Positions 32,646 to 42,278 of a stretch of DNA of 64,000 nt are shown here, piece after piece. Location of the stretch: NCBI RefSeq assembly GCF_003086795.1, contig NZ_CP026003.1, positions 3,911,531-3,975,530 of the forward strand, read 5' to 3'. The stretch is from Stenotrophomonas sp. SAU14A_NAIMI4_5 (lineage in GTDB: Bacteria > Pseudomonadota > Gammaproteobacteria > Xanthomonadales > Xanthomonadaceae). The notes below the pieces were generated by a model. The model was not told the DNA's origin. It was given only the letters and a program-made list of their open reading frames with translations, and ran no database searches. Position 1 is the stretch's first letter; each line of letters starts with the position of its first letter. The position numbers and the translations under genes are program-made.

Positions 32646-35180
32646 TCAGGCCGCGCGCAGCTTCGCCGCCGCCGGCGCATCAGCCTGCAGGCGGAAGCGT
32701 GATACCGCCACCGCCAGCTGCTCGGCCTGGTCTTCCATCGCCCGTGCGGCCGCCGTGGCTTCTTCCACCAGTGCCGCGTTCTGCTGGGTGGTCTCGTCCA
32801 TCTGCACCACGGTCTGGTTGACCTGCTCGATGCCCGCCGACTGTTCGCGCGAGGCCGCCGAGATCTCGGCCATGATGTCGTTCACCCGGCCGACCTGGCC
32901 GACAATCTCCTGCATCGTGCGGCCTGCACCGTGCACCAGCTGCGCACCGGCGCCGACCTGGGCCACCGAGGCATCGATCAGGCCCTTGATCTCCTTGGCC
33001 GCCCCCGCCGAGCGCTGCGCCAGCGCGCGCACTTCGCTGGCCACCACGGCGAAGCCACGGCCCTGCTCGCCGGCACGCGCGGCTTCCACCGCAGCGTTCA
33101 GCGCCAGGATGTTGGTCTGGAACGCGATGCCATCGATCACCGAGATGATCTCGGCAATGCGCTGCGAGGAATTCTCGATCTGCTCCATGGTCTGCACCAC
33201 CTGGCCGACCACCTGCCCGCCTTCGCTGGCCACACCGGCCGCCGATGCCGCCAGGCTGTTGGCCTGCTGCGCATGCTCGGCGTTCTGGCGCACGGTGGAG
33301 GTCAGTTCCTCCATCGATGCCGCCGTCTCTTCCAGGTTGGCCGCCTGCTGTTCGGTGCGGCGCGACAGGTCGCTGTTGCCCGAGGCGATCTCGCCGGCCG
33401 CCAGGCGGATGCTTGCCGCCGACTGCTGGATCTGGCCGACGATCTGGGTCAGCTGCTGCACCGTGCTGTTGGCATCGTCGCGCATCACCGCGAACACGCC
33501 GTGGAAATCTCCGTGCATGCGCGTGCTGAGGTCACCTGCAGCAATCGCGCGCAGCAGCGTGGAGAGCGCGGCGAGGTTGTGGTCGCTCACCTGCATCATG
33601 GTGTTGAGCGTTTCGACCATGCGGCGGAAGTCGTGCTCGAAGCGCTCCGCATCGCCGCGCACCGCGAAGTCACCCGCGGCCGCCGCGGCGGCCAGCTGCT
33701 GGATCTCCTCGTTGATCGCCCCCAGGTTGGCCTTGGTGGTGGCCATGGCCGCGGTGAACACCGCCTTCTCGCCCGGCAGGGCTTCCATGTCCACGCTGAG
33801 GTCGCCCACCGCGTAGTGCTGCATTACCTCCACCAGGCGCTGGGTGACCGCGTTGCTCGACGCCACCAGCTGGTTGCTGTCGGCCACCATGCGGCCGTAC
33901 TCGCCCGGGAAGGCGCTGGCATCCATGCGGTAGCTGATCTGGCCTTCGTCATGGCGCTGCGCCATTTCGGCCTGCGCCGCCATCACCGCCTGCAGCGTGC
34001 CGCGCATGCCCTGCATCGCCTCCAGCAGGCGACCCACTTCATCGTTGCCGCGCGGCGGCAGTGCGGTATCCAGCTTGCCGGCCGCCACGTCGCTGGCGAT
34101 GCGCACGGCCTGCGCCAGCGGACGGATGGCCAGGCCACGCAGCAGCACATAGACGCCGGCGCTGAGGGTGAGCGCGGCAATCACGCCGACCAGCAGGGTC
34201 AGCCACAGCAGCTGCCGGGCTTCGGCGACGATCACCGCGTGCGGCACCACCACGCCCAGCGCGAAGTGCTGCGGGGCATCGCCGACCTGCATCGGCACGT
34301 ACAGGCGCACGTTGCCTTCGGCATCCGGCTCGAACGCCTCGAAAGTCTTGCCCTCGGCAATCTGCGCCAGCATCTGCTGGGTGGCCGCATCGGTACGCGG
34401 CTTGCCGATCTCGGCGGCATTGGCCGCCGCCAGCACCACGCCCTTGGGCGAAAGCAGCTCCACCCGGCCGGCCCCCATCGGGGTCAGCGTGGCCAGGTGC
34501 TTCTGCAGTGCTGCGAGCGAGAAGTCGACGGTGAATACGCCGAGGAAGGTGCCGTTCTCCACGATCGGCGTGCTCAGCGTGCTCATCAGCACCTGCTGGC
34601 CGCCGATGGCGTAGGCATACGGCTCGCTGACCTTGGGCAGCTTGTCGCGGCTCGGGCCCATGTACCAGTCACCGGAGCCATCCGGCAGGTCGGTGTAGGC
34701 GGTCATCGGCGACTGCTGGGGCTTGCCGCCCTCCCAGGCCCAGTAGCTCATGAAGCGACCGGTGGCATCGTGCGCTTCGGTATTCACGAAGTCTGCATCC
34801 TTGCCGTCGAAAGCGTTCGCTTCCCACATGGTGCTCTTGCCCACCCATTCCGGGTGCGCCTGCAGCTGCTGGCCAACGACTGCGGCCAGTGCGGCGCGGT
34901 CCGGGGCATCGCCGCGGGCACGCTGGGCCAGCACGGTTTCCACCATCGCATCGTTGCTGGCGAAGGCCGTGCCCAGATCGGCAGACACCTTGCGCGCTTC
35001 AGCGACGGCTTCACTGGCCATGGTCTGGCGCGAGGCATTGACCAGGCTGGCACTGGCCTGGCGGTAGATGAGGAAAGCGGTGATGCCGAAGCAGAGCAGC
35101 GCGATCGAAGCAGTGCCCAGCATCAGCTTGTGGGCGATGCTGCCCGGGCGACGGGCAGCGGCAGAGCGGGAAGAAGGCAT
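32646..35180 (-). CDS. methyl-accepting chemotaxis protein with Cache-type sensor
   Basis: An 844-residue transmembrane chemoreceptor. One membrane helix near residues 20-40 is followed by a large periplasmic Cache-like domain (with [19 protein letters not shown] and [11 protein letters not shown]) and a second membrane helix ([20 protein letters not shown]). HAMP segments follow, then the signalling domain with the conserved hairpin tip [20 protein letters not shown] and [11 protein letters not shown]. No C-terminal CheR-tethering pentapeptide is seen. It is monocistronic. Signal peptides and Cache sensors usually bind small organic ligands; the ligand is unknown. Confidence 0.93.
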   Translation of the reverse strand: MPSSRSAAARRPGSIAHKLMLGTASIALLCFGITAFLIYRQASASLVNASRQTMASEAVAEARKVSADLGTAFASNDAMVETVLAQRARGDAPDRAALAAVVGQQLQAHPEWVGKSTMWEANAFDGKDADFVNTEAHDATGRFMSYWAWEGGKPQQSPMTAYTDLPDGSGDWYMGPSRDKLPKVSEPYAYAIGGQQVLMSTLSTPIVENGTFLGVFTVDFSLAALQKHLATLTPMGAGRVELLSPKGVVLAAANAAEIGKPRTDAATQQMLAQIAEGKTFEAFEPDAEGNVRLYVPMQVGDAPQHFALGVVVPHAVIVAEARQLLWLTLLVGVIAALTLSAGVYVLLRGLAIRPLAQAVRIASDVAAGKLDTALPPRGNDEVGRLLEAMQGMRGTLQAVMAAQAEMAQRHDEGQISYRMDASAFPGEYGRMVADSNQLVASSNAVTQRLVEVMQHYAVGDLSVDMEALPGEKAVFTAAMATTKANLGAINEEIQQLAAAAAAGDFAVRGDAERFEHDFRRMVETLNTMMQVSDHNLAALSTLLRAIAAGDLSTRMHGDFHGVFAVMRDDANSTVQQLTQIVGQIQQSAASIRLAAGEIASGNSDLSRRTEQQAANLEETAASMEELTSTVRQNAEHAQQANSLAASAAGVASEGGQVVGQVVQTMEQIENSSQRIAEIISVIDGIAFQTNILALNAAVEAARAGEQGRGFAVVASEVRALAQRSAGAAKEIKGLIDASVAQVGAGAQLVHGAGRTMQEIVGQVGRVNDIMAEISAASREQSAGIEQVNQTVVQMDETTQQNAALVEEATAAARAMEDQAEQLAVAVSRFRLQADAPAAAKLRAA

Positions 35181-35365
35181 GGACAGGTCCGCAGGCAATT
35201 CAGGACAACCGGCACCACGACGGCACCGCGCAGGTGCGCGATCCCTCGCGCCGCCGCCTGCCAGCTGCGGATCGAAACCCACGCTGGCAAGGCACGCACC
35301 GGGTTAGCGGCCGCAGGCGGGCCGGATTGAGAAAAACCGCCTGCTCGAACCTGAACGCGCTCAGC

Positions 35366-35484
35366 CGTAGAGTCGAGCTTGCTCGATGTTCCGGCGCGTA
35401 GAGTCGAGCTTGCTCGATGTTCCGGCGCGTAGAGTCGAGCTTGCTCGACTGATCCACAGTGCAGTCGAGCAAGCTCGACTCTAC
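35366..35484. repeat. SMAG repeats, short tandem plus inverted copy (TCGAGCTTGCTCGA stem)
   Basis: CGTAGAGTCGAGCTTGCTCG is repeated three times at 31-33-base spacing (from 35366, 35397 and 35429), then an inverted copy ends CGACTCTAC at 35484. The inverted CTAC supplies the stop codon of the epimerase gene on the minus strand (TAG at 35481-35483). Confidence 0.85.
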
Positions 35485-36368
35485 AAAAGCGGCAGCATGC
35501 GCGGCAGTACTTCAATGCTGCCTGCGGCGTACTGCTGCAGCACGCCCTCCGGGCCGAAACGCGGTTGCCAGCCCAGCGCCTGGCGCAGCCGGCTGCTGTC
35601 GTAGACACGGTCGATGCTGAGCGGCAGCGGCCAGCCGCGGCGGTCGAACTCGGCCAGCAGCTGCGGTACCCGCCGGGCCAGCACCTGGCGCGGGTTGGCG
35701 GCCAGCTCCAGGCAGTCACTGCGCTGGAATGGACTGGCGGCGCAGGCGATGTAGCGCTGGAACGGCCCACCCTCATCCACCAGCAGCGCCGCGTGGGCAG
35801 TGGCCACGTCGCGCGCGTCGATGCCACGGTGCAGGCGGAACATGGCCATGCGCTCGGGTGGCTCGGGGAAGCAGCGCGCCATGCGCAGCACGCGCACCTC
35901 GAAGCCCTGCCCCGCCGCCTGCTCGGCCAGTGCTTCGGCCTGCAGTTTGGTGCGGTGGTAGATGGTGCGTGGCAGCGGTTCGGTCGTTTCGTCGATCCAG
36001 CGGCAGCCACCGGCCACTACCGCATGGCCGTACAGTGCCGTGGTGCTGGTCAGCACGAAGCGGCGCGCGCCGGCCTGCCGGGCCAGCTGCAGCAGCTGGC
36101 CGGTGGCGTCGACGTTGATCTGCTCGAACACCGGATCAGGCACCAGGCCGACGTGTGGCGCGTGCAGGGCTGCGGTGTGGATCACCGCGTCCACACCCCG
36201 CACGGCGCGCTCCAGCGCCTGGCGGTCGGTGACATCGGCAATGATGCGGGTGGTGTTGAAGGGCATGCGGTCCAACCCCACCACGTCGTGCTCGGCGGCC
36301 AGCGCACCGAAGATCGCGCGCCCGATCCGCCCGGAACTTCCGGTCAACAGGATCTTCATTGAATCCAT
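35481..36368 (-). CDS. NAD-dependent epimerase/dehydratase family protein
   Basis: A short-chain (extended SDR) protein of 295 residues. The Rossmann motif is TGSSGRIGRAIFGAL, and the active-site YxxxK is YHRTK, with the upstream Ser/Thr in LTSTTALYG. It likely acts on a nucleotide sugar or similar substrate. It starts MDSMKILLTG; the fourth codon is also ATG. It stands alone. Its stop codon is the TAG of a SMAG repeat. Confidence 0.83.
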   Translation of the reverse strand: MDSMKILLTGSSGRIGRAIFGALAAEHDVVGLDRMPFNTTRIIADVTDRQALERAVRGVDAVIHTAALHAPHVGLVPDPVFEQINVDATGQLLQLARQAGARRFVLTSTTALYGHAVVAGGCRWIDETTEPLPRTIYHRTKLQAEALAEQAAGQGFEVRVLRMARCFPEPPERMAMFRLHRGIDARDVATAHAALLVDEGGPFQRYIACAASPFQRSDCLELAANPRQVLARRVPQLLAEFDRRGWPLPLSIDRVYDSSRLRQALGWQPRFGPEGVLQQYAAGSIEVLPRMLPLL

Positions 36369-36592
36369 TCGCTCGACAGCGCCCGGGAGCTACCGGGATC
36401 CCTCGATTCTAGGCGCGTGCACGGGCGCGGCAACAGCCTGTGCACCTGCGTTAGGCGATAGCGAAGCGTCAAGCGCGTGCATGGCCGGCGTGAAAGCGGC
36501 GCCGCGAACATGCACCTGCCATTACCGTGGGCTGTGCAGCATGGGACCGGTCGTCGAAGCTGGCGGCGTCCCTTCCGCACAGGAGACACAGC

Positions 36593-36907
36593 ATGGCCAA
36601 CGCACCCCACGGCACACAGAATCGCGGCTTCGCCTCGATGGATGAAGACAAGCAGCGCGCCATCGCCGCCAAGGGCGGCCGCGCGGCCCATGCATCGGGC
36701 AACGCGCATGAATTCAATTCCGCCGAAGCACGCGTCGCCGGCCGCAAGGGCGGCGAAGCGATCAGCCGTAACCGCCAGCACATGGCGGCGATCGGCCGCG
36801 AGGGCGGGCATGCGCGGCATGCCAATGCGCAGCGCCAGCAGCAACAGATGCAGGAAGAACCGAAGGCACCGGCTGCACCGGCGTCGCCGTATCCACAGCA
36901 GGGCTGA
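36593..36907 (+). CDS. KGG-motif stress protein (YciG-like)
   Basis: A 104-residue, very hydrophilic protein with three KGG-type repeats (AAKGGRAAH, GRKGGEAIS, GREGGHARH), known from general stress and acidophile-associated proteins. It ends in a Gln/Pro/Ala-rich tail. The ATG at 36593 has AGGAG 7 bases before it. It is next to a DUF2383-type protein, another stress-associated class, with a shared bidirectional terminator between them. Confidence 0.85.
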   Translation: MANAPHGTQNRGFASMDEDKQRAIAAKGGRAAHASGNAHEFNSAEARVAGRKGGEAISRNRQHMAAIGREGGHARHANAQRQQQQMQEEPKAPAAPASPYPQQG

Positions 36908-36935
36908 TACCCAGCAGTGCTCCGTGAGACGAAAT

Positions 36936-36970
36936 GCAAAGGGCCCCGTCGATGACGGGGCCCTGCTTTG
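36936..36970. terminator. bidirectional terminator between convergent stress genes
   Basis: The 10-bp stem GGGCCCCGTC/GACGGGGCCC with loop GAT extends through GCAAA...TGCTTTGC on both sides. It ends the KGG gene (+) and the DUF2383 gene (-). Confidence 0.8.
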
Positions 36971-36997
36971 CAGTAATTGCTCAGCCGAAGCCGAGGA

Positions 36998-37450
36998 TCA
37001 GGCTGCCTTCATCGCATGCTTGCGGTCGCGCATCACGCGGTGGCAGTCCTGCACTTCCGGCAGCCACGCGGTCACTTCCTGGCGCACGGCCGGCGGCAGC
37101 TCGTTGTCGTTCAGCACGTCCTTGAACGCGGCCAGCAGGCGGTCTTCGGACTCTTCCAGCTCGGCCACGTAGCCATAGTTGGTGTCACCGAACGCGGCGC
37201 GCACCTTGCCGTAGAACTGCTGCATCGAGCCGACCATGGTGCCGTGCTCGGCCGGCTTGCCGCCGGTGGCGACGACGGCGCTGCTCAGCGAAGAAACGAT
37301 GCGCGCCTTGACGCCGGCGATGCGCACGAACAGCGCGGACAGCTCGGTGTCCTTCACCTTGGTGGCGGCTTCTTCGTAGAACGACTTGCCGTCGCGGGCG
37401 ATCTCGATCAGGTCGTTGAGGCGATGTTCGATGGTGGACTGGGTGCTCAT
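36998..37450 (-). CDS. PA2169-type four-helix-bundle protein (DUF2383)
   Basis: A 150-residue protein with two ferritin-like helical pairs and the DUF2383 pattern LNDLIEIARDGKSFYEEAA and AAFGDTNYGYVAELEESED. The role is unknown; relatives appear in stress and stationary-phase sets. GGAGAAAC precedes the ATG at 37450. Confidence 0.82.
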   Translation of the reverse strand: MSTQSTIEHRLNDLIEIARDGKSFYEEAATKVKDTELSALFVRIAGVKARIVSSLSSAVVATGGKPAEHGTMVGSMQQFYGKVRAAFGDTNYGYVAELEESEDRLLAAFKDVLNDNELPPAVRQEVTAWLPEVQDCHRVMRDRKHAMKAA

Positions 37451-37641
37451 GGTGTTTCTCCTTGATCGGGTCTGCGGGATGAGGGCAGCGGTGTGTCCGT
37501 TGCCTGCAGGACCAGAGTGGAGCAATGCATGTGCGGTGCGGGTGAGCGGGGTTTTATCCAGAAATCACGGGCTCGAACGGCAACTGACTGCTCACACTCT
37601 CTTGCGTGTGATTCACGCGGCGAGAACGATCCCGCACATTC

Positions 37642-37968
37642 TCATCTCTCAGGCAGGGCGCCATGCGCTGACGCGAATTTCGACAGCGAAGACGACTCGA
37701 CCGGAAGATCGTTTGCCAGGCACCATTCCACGAAATCGACCAGCGGCACCGTCACCCGGACCGCTCCGATCCCGCTCGCTCTGGTGAGCCACAGATGGCG
37801 CTCGATATCCTTTTCCCACTCGGCAAACGTATCGTGCCAGTCTCGTTCAGGCAGGAGCGCCTTGAAGCTGGCGTACTCCTCCTCCCGAAACCACGCGAAC
37901 GCAAGATACGACGCGCTATCCTCGCGGGGAGGAGGAAGCGGCACGAGGGCGGGCCGACGATGTTTCAT
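37642..37968 (-). CDS. hypothetical protein, 108 residues
   Basis: The family is not recognised. The product is soluble and rich in aromatic and acidic residues (YLAFAWFREEEYASFKALLP, then DWHDTFAEWEKDIERHLWL). That pattern looks like a real small protein rather than a shadow frame. The ribosome binding site is weak (GGAACC). GC content is slightly lower than in its neighbours. Confidence 0.55.
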   Translation of the reverse strand: MKHRRPALVPLPPPREDSASYLAFAWFREEEYASFKALLPERDWHDTFAEWEKDIERHLWLTRASGIGAVRVTVPLVDFVEWCLANDLPVESSSLSKFASAHGALPER

Positions 37969-38119
37969 GGTTCCATGACCTCAGTGGAGCGTTTCTGAAG
38001 TATCCGCCAGCAGCACCGGTTTCGGTCAAGGGTCAGACAATCGCAGGAAGATGTCGATTCCCTCCCCCGTCATTCGTCGGAGCAGGAAAGGCAGGCATGT
38101 CGCCTGCAGGAGCACCGCC

Positions 38120-38761
38120 ATGCATCCGATCCTCACCGCCTTCGCCACCTCCCCCGACCGCGGCCAGGGCCTGGCCCGCGACATGCGCGTGCGCTGGGCG
38201 CTGGAGGAACTGGGCATCCCCTACGACGTGCAGCTGCTGACCTTTGACGAGATGAAGGAACCCGCCCACCGCGCGCGCCATCCGTTCGGGCAGATTCCCA
38301 CCTGGCAGGACGGCGACCTGCAGCTGTTTGAATCCGGCGCGATCATCCTGCACCTGGCCGAACAGCGTCCAGGCCTGCTGCCTGCCGATGCAGAGGGCCG
38401 CATGCGCGCGATCGTGTGGATGTTCGCCGCGCTGAACACGGTGGAGCCGCCGATTGTCGAGCGTTCTATGGCCTGGGTGCTGGAGCGCGAACAGCCCTGG
38501 TACGCGCAGCGGCTGGTGATGCTGGACGAGCGCGTGCGGCGGCGGCTGCAGGAACTGTCGACGCGGCTGGGCGACGGCCCGTGGCTGGACGGCGCGTTCA
38601 GTGCCGGCGATCTGCTGATGGTGTCGGTGCTGCTGCGCTTGAAGAGCAGCGGCATCGTCGATGAGTTCCCGTTGCTGGCTGCCTACGTGGCGCGCGCGAC
38701 GGCGCAGCCGGCGTACCAGCGCGCGTTTGCTGCGCAGCTGGCGGTGTTCGAGAACGCCTGA
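38120..38761 (+). CDS. glutathione S-transferase family protein
   Basis: A 213-residue GST. The N-terminal thioredoxin-like half has RVRWALEELGIPYDV and the cis-Pro/glutathione segment FGQIPTWQDGDLQLFESGAI. The C-terminal helical half has GPWLDGAFSAGDLLMVSVLL. The ATG at 38120 follows AGGAG. It stands alone; the substrate is unknown. Confidence 0.9.
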   Translation: MHPILTAFATSPDRGQGLARDMRVRWALEELGIPYDVQLLTFDEMKEPAHRARHPFGQIPTWQDGDLQLFESGAIILHLAEQRPGLLPADAEGRMRAIVWMFAALNTVEPPIVERSMAWVLEREQPWYAQRLVMLDERVRRRLQELSTRLGDGPWLDGAFSAGDLLMVSVLLRLKSSGIVDEFPLLAAYVARATAQPAYQRAFAAQLAVFENA

Positions 38762-38782
38762 TTCCCTGCCGATCCGCCCGCC

Positions 38783-39769
38783 TCAGCGCAGCGGATCGGC
38801 CGCCACGCCCTCATGGGTGATCTTCACCGGCAGGATGAGGCCCTGCGCATCGAACTCCATGCGCTCGATGGCGGTTTCGCGGTGGTCGCGGGCGGTGTCA
38901 CCGTGCGGACGACGGTGGTAGGCGATGTACCAGCGGTCGGTGCCCGGCACCTGGATGACCGAGTTGTGGCCGGCGCTGGTGGCGATGGCCTCATCCTGCT
39001 GCAGTACCGTGCCGACGCGCTTGAACGGGCCGGTGGGCGCATCGGCGATGGCATAGGCCACCTTGTAATCCGGGCCACCCCAGCCGCCTTCGGACCACAT
39101 GAAGTAATAGCGCCCACCGCGCTTGAACATCAGCGGGCCCTCCACGTATTCCGGCGCCGGCGTGATTTCCTTGAACAGCGAACCATCGGCCAGCGGAAGC
39201 ACGCCGGTGAAATCATCCTTCAGCCGCACGATGTTCGCGTGTTTCCAGCCGCCGTAGATCATGTACCAGGCGCCATCGTCGTCCTTGAACACGAACTGGT
39301 CGATGGGCTGCGCGCCATTATGGAAAGCGCCCACCAGCGGCTTGCCGAGCAGATCCTTGTACGGCCCTTCCGGACGGTCGGCCACGGCCACGCCGATGCC
39401 ACCCAGCTCGCTATCGGTCTTGATGTCGTTGGCGGCGAAGAAGAAGTAGTACTTGCCCTTGTTTTCCACCACGGACGGCGCCCACATCGCGCGCTTGGCC
39501 CAGGGCACGTCCCTGGCGTTCAGAACGTCGGCATGCTTGGTCCAGTGCACCAGATCGGACGACGAGAACGCGTCGAAAGTGATCTGCGCATCGTAATCCG
39601 CTGATGTCGTCGGGAATATCCAGTAGCGGTTGGCGAATACCGCCGCTTCCGGGTCGGCATACCAACCCTTCAGGATCGGATTACCCGAGGTGGCCGGCGG
39701 CGCGGCCTGCGCGCCCGCTGCCAGTGCCGCTGCCATGCAGGCGGCCATCATCCACTTGCCCAACGCCAT
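38783..39769 (-). CDS. glycoside hydrolase family 43 protein, exported
   Basis: A secreted or periplasmic five-bladed beta-propeller hydrolase of 328 residues. The signal peptide ends at AAGAQAA. The first catalytic Asp lies in GWYADPEAAVF, the pKa-modulating Asp in the segment with QPIDQFVFKDDDG, and the acid Glu in PEYVEGPLMFKR. GH43 enzymes act on arabino- or xylo-polysaccharides. There is no transporter or other hydrolase nearby. Confidence 0.87.
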   Translation of the reverse strand: MALGKWMMAACMAAALAAGAQAAPPATSGNPILKGWYADPEAAVFANRYWIFPTTSADYDAQITFDAFSSSDLVHWTKHADVLNARDVPWAKRAMWAPSVVENKGKYYFFFAANDIKTDSELGGIGVAVADRPEGPYKDLLGKPLVGAFHNGAQPIDQFVFKDDDGAWYMIYGGWKHANIVRLKDDFTGVLPLADGSLFKEITPAPEYVEGPLMFKRGGRYYFMWSEGGWGGPDYKVAYAIADAPTGPFKRVGTVLQQDEAIATSAGHNSVIQVPGTDRWYIAYHRRPHGDTARDHRETAIERMEFDAQGLILPVKITHEGVAADPLR

Positions 39770-39870
39770 GCCGTGCGCTCCCGTGCTGGATAGATGGGAG
39801 CATATTAGATCGATTCAGGTGCGGAATGCGCGTGCCGCCCCACCCCATGCGCGGGAGTGGGACGCAGGCC

Positions 39871-40290
39871 TCAGGCTTTCTTGATGACGGTGCGCTTGCC
39901 GATGCTGCTGGTCTTGCCGGCGGTGGGCTTGGCCAGGCCCGGAATCAGGAAATCGGTGGCCTTGTGGCCCATCGACACCTTGTGTGCCAGCCAACGCGGC
40001 ATACGGCCACGGCCGGTCCAGGTCAGGCGCTTGTATTCCGGATCGCGATATTTGGCCGCGACCTTGCCGGTTTTACGGCGTGCGGGTTTGCGCGCGGGTG
40101 CGGCGGTTTCTGCGGCTTCATCACCGAAGAGTTCTTCGATGGTGTAACCGGCTTCGGCGGCGGCGGCCTTCAGCAGGCGGCGCACGGCGGCGGCCGGGCG
40201 GCGGGTGGTGATGAGGGCTTTGCGCTGTTCGGCCGCAGCCACCAGTGCGCCCAGCTCCCGAAGGCTGAGCGATTCGATATCGATAGTCAT
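39871..40290 (-). CDS. H-NS family nucleoid-associated regulator
   Basis: A 139-residue protein. The N-terminal helix (LSLRELGALVAAAEQRKALI) is for oligomerisation; a basic Ala/Lys/Arg linker follows; the C-terminal H-NS-type DNA-binding segment is YRDPEYKRLTWTGRGRMPRWL. Xanthomonads have several such proteins (for example XrvA). H-NS proteins silence AT-rich foreign DNA, and the accessory region begins shortly to its right. Confidence 0.85.
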   Translation of the reverse strand: MTIDIESLSLRELGALVAAAEQRKALITTRRPAAAVRRLLKAAAAEAGYTIEELFGDEAAETAAPARKPARRKTGKVAAKYRDPEYKRLTWTGRGRMPRWLAHKVSMGHKATDFLIPGLAKPTAGKTSSIGKRTVIKKA

Positions 40291-40424
40291 GCGGAGAAAG
40301 GTCTACTGCGGCGGGCTGGGTGTCAAGCTTGCTTTACAGGTAGCAAGAGCAAACCACCCACTCTGCAGAGCCATCAGAACGTGAATCCTCGAGCTACACC
40401 GGGCTCCGCTGGCCTCAGCACAGT

Positions 40425-40613
40425 TCAATCTGATCGGCCCTGCCCGCGGGACCGGCGGCATGGACAGTCACCCCGGCAGGAGCAGGAACACCCAGAGAAC
40501 GCTCGCGTAAGTAACTCGAGGATGAAAGAGGTGACGCCATAGGTAAAGCAGATCCCGCCACAGAACACGACGAAGCCTAGAACAAGAACAGCCAAAATGA
40601 TCAGAAAGTCCAT
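40425..40613 (-). CDS. small membrane protein with Cys-rich tail, 62 residues
   Basis: The product starts MDFLIILAVLVLGFVVF and is one or two membrane helices followed by a cysteine cluster (CSCSCRGDCPC) and a basic end. AGG stands 8 bases before the ATG. The family is not recognised. The Cys spacing could hold a metal or form disulfides. It may be a real small gene or a chance frame. Confidence 0.4.
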   Translation of the reverse strand: MDFLIILAVLVLGFVVFCGGICFTYGVTSFILELLTRAFSGCSCSCRGDCPCRRSRGQGRSD

Positions 40614-41020
40614 GCTATCAACCTATCAGCTTTGGCTGACTCCCAACGTCCACGCCTAAGGGCGTACCGCGGTTCGCTTACTTCTCGACCTGCCCGTAAA
40701 GCAATCAGATCCGCTTGAATCGCGCTGTCGCGCTCTCAAGACCTGCATATCCCTTCGAAAACCCTATAGGCGACTGCGGCCCCTAGGCCATGCAGATAGT
40801 CAAAAAATCGTGGCGATAACGTCACCATGGCGGAGTGACGGTGAGATCTATTACGCTCAGAAGAAGGCCAAGTGCTGCCTCGACCGTTAAAGAGCGAGCA
40901 CACTTCATCTTAGTCCACGATGCCTCAGCGATATGTGTAGTGAGCAAATCCACACTCGAGATCGCCGCTGCGACTGAGGGGCTCGTGGTTCAATGTGGGA
41001 AATTTCAAAAGAGGACTACC
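40614..41020. other. intergenic region, nothing recognised
   Basis: These 400 bases are less GC-rich than the core regions and hold no convincing frame, RNA or repeat. The plus-strand frame that continues into the next gene is open here but lacks a good start and protein-like composition. Confidence 0.4.
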
Positions 41021-41332
41021 ATGCAGATTACGAACCTTACATTTCTTGCCTTCTCCATCAACAGCGCAATTGACACCGGAGATTATGACCACAGCACCGT
41101 TGAAATCGTCGGACGGCACATTGAGGCGGGAAGCGTCTTCTCATACCTTCAGAATGAACTGAAGGAGGATCTGGATCTGAGCATCTTCGATGCGGCGACA
41201 AAGGCGCAGTTGCTGGTGGAATGGCAGGACCTGCTGAATGCGGTTGATGCGCGACGAAAATTTGGAGTCCGGCGATGCGGCCTCTGTCTGCTTGTGGCCT
41301 ATCTCGTCGAAGGCATTCAGCGCCGCATGTAG
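41021..41332 (+). CDS. hypothetical protein, 103 residues
   Basis: The family is not recognised. The ATG at 41021 has AGAGGA 6 bases before it. The product starts MQITNLTFLAFSINSAIDTG and contains a mixed acidic helix region (LQNELKEDLDLSIFDAATKA). Codon use is less GC-rich than in neighbouring core genes. It lies just outside the left end of the tRNA islet and may be a remnant of the same or an older insertion. Confidence 0.5.
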   Translation: MQITNLTFLAFSINSAIDTGDYDHSTVEIVGRHIEAGSVFSYLQNELKEDLDLSIFDAATKAQLLVEWQDLLNAVDARRKFGVRRCGLCLLVAYLVEGIQRRM

Positions 41333-41560
41333 CGCAGAACGAGGCCCACCCTGCATCGCGCGACGAAGCCAACGTTTATTGAGGCCCGGGCCTCAATGGA
41401 GTCCCGAGATGAGCAAGTCGGCAACGCACCGGCTGCTCGCAGCGTTTTGGCAGACTTCTTAAGCCCCTCAACGCATCCGAGGTCGACTAGAGCGTACAAC
41501 TGATTTCCGTGAGAAGAACGGTCACCAAGCGGTCACCAGACAGATCCGGCTTGACGATGG

Positions 41561-41587
41561 AGGCACTCCGGATGATCCCAAGTGCCT
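41561..41587. repeat. hairpin beside the left attachment repeat, partner of the one at 45005
   Basis: AGGCACT/AGTGCCT arms stand directly before the left copy of the tRNA 3' end. A similar AGGCACTT/AAGTGCCT hairpin stands in the same place before the right copy, so the repeat zone extends beyond the tRNA end. Confidence 0.5.
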
Positions 41588-41594
41588 GATTCGA

Positions 41595-41639
41595 TGGTGG
41601 GCCCACCAGGATTCGAACCTGGAACCAAGGGATTATGAG
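41595..41639 (-). repeat. attachment-site repeat: 45-bp copy of the tRNA-Ile(CAT) 3' end
   Basis: 43 of 45 bases match the 3' end of the tRNA gene at 45041-45085, in the same orientation. The two differences fall on paired positions of the T-stem (C-G here, T-A in the tRNA). No 5' half of a tRNA follows, so this is a partial copy left by integration. Confidence 0.85.
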
Positions 41640-42278
41640 GCCCCACATTCAGGCCTGAAAATCAATGACATACGCGTCGCATTTTTTCCAATACAACCCC
41701 GTGGAACTCGGGTTGTACCGTGGCTGCGGACGCTATTTTTCCGGAATCTACCGCCCTTCGCCGCCAACACTCCCGTCGATCGACAGGAAGCTGCTGCAGA
41801 CGCCGGCGGCCAGCGATCCCATCCGAACGGCGGTGGCAGATGCCACTTGGTCAGCCTGTTCCCGCGCAACACTTCCTGATAGGCAGTGATCTTGGCTACA
41901 TGCGGGCCGGCTTCGTACCTGACTGCACACCTCCCGGCTGCGGTGTGGCCCTGATCGAATCTGCTGCAGGGACGGCATACCATACGAGATCCTCGCCGGT
42001 GCCATTCCGAGCTCGCCATTCTGGGCATTGCAGTCTCCGAGACTAAGGAGCCAACAGGCCGCTGCTAACGCTATTTTTAGATGGCGGTCGCAAATCGGAG
42101 CAAGCAGGACATTCCGTAGGAATTCCCCTACTCCGGCGCGCCAATCCTGCACCTATACTCCCCCTGCGGACCGCTTCAACCAGGAAGGACGGCTTCCCAC
42201 GACGCCCACGTAGCTTGGCTTTGCATGATTCGCCAGTTTATCATCATTCAACAGATGACCATCAGAAGGTAATGGATA
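41640..42278. other. left part of islet, possible decayed gene on the minus strand
   Basis: No intact gene is visible. On the minus strand one frame from about 42090 reads like a signal peptide (LKIALAAACWLLSLGDCNAQ) and a few following residues. A second frame from about 41930 continues protein-like (YEAGPHVAKITAYQEVLRGN, then RLTKWHLPPPFGW). A frameshift between them would explain both. The family is not recognised. Confidence 0.25.

Noticed and set aside
32931..35330. A 799-codon plus-strand frame
   Set aside because: It is the antisense shadow of the chemoreceptor gene; the receptor on the minus strand has all family motifs.
41595..41639. Considered as a second complete tRNA gene
   Set aside because: Only the 3' 45 bases are present; there is no D-arm or 5' acceptor strand after position 41644.
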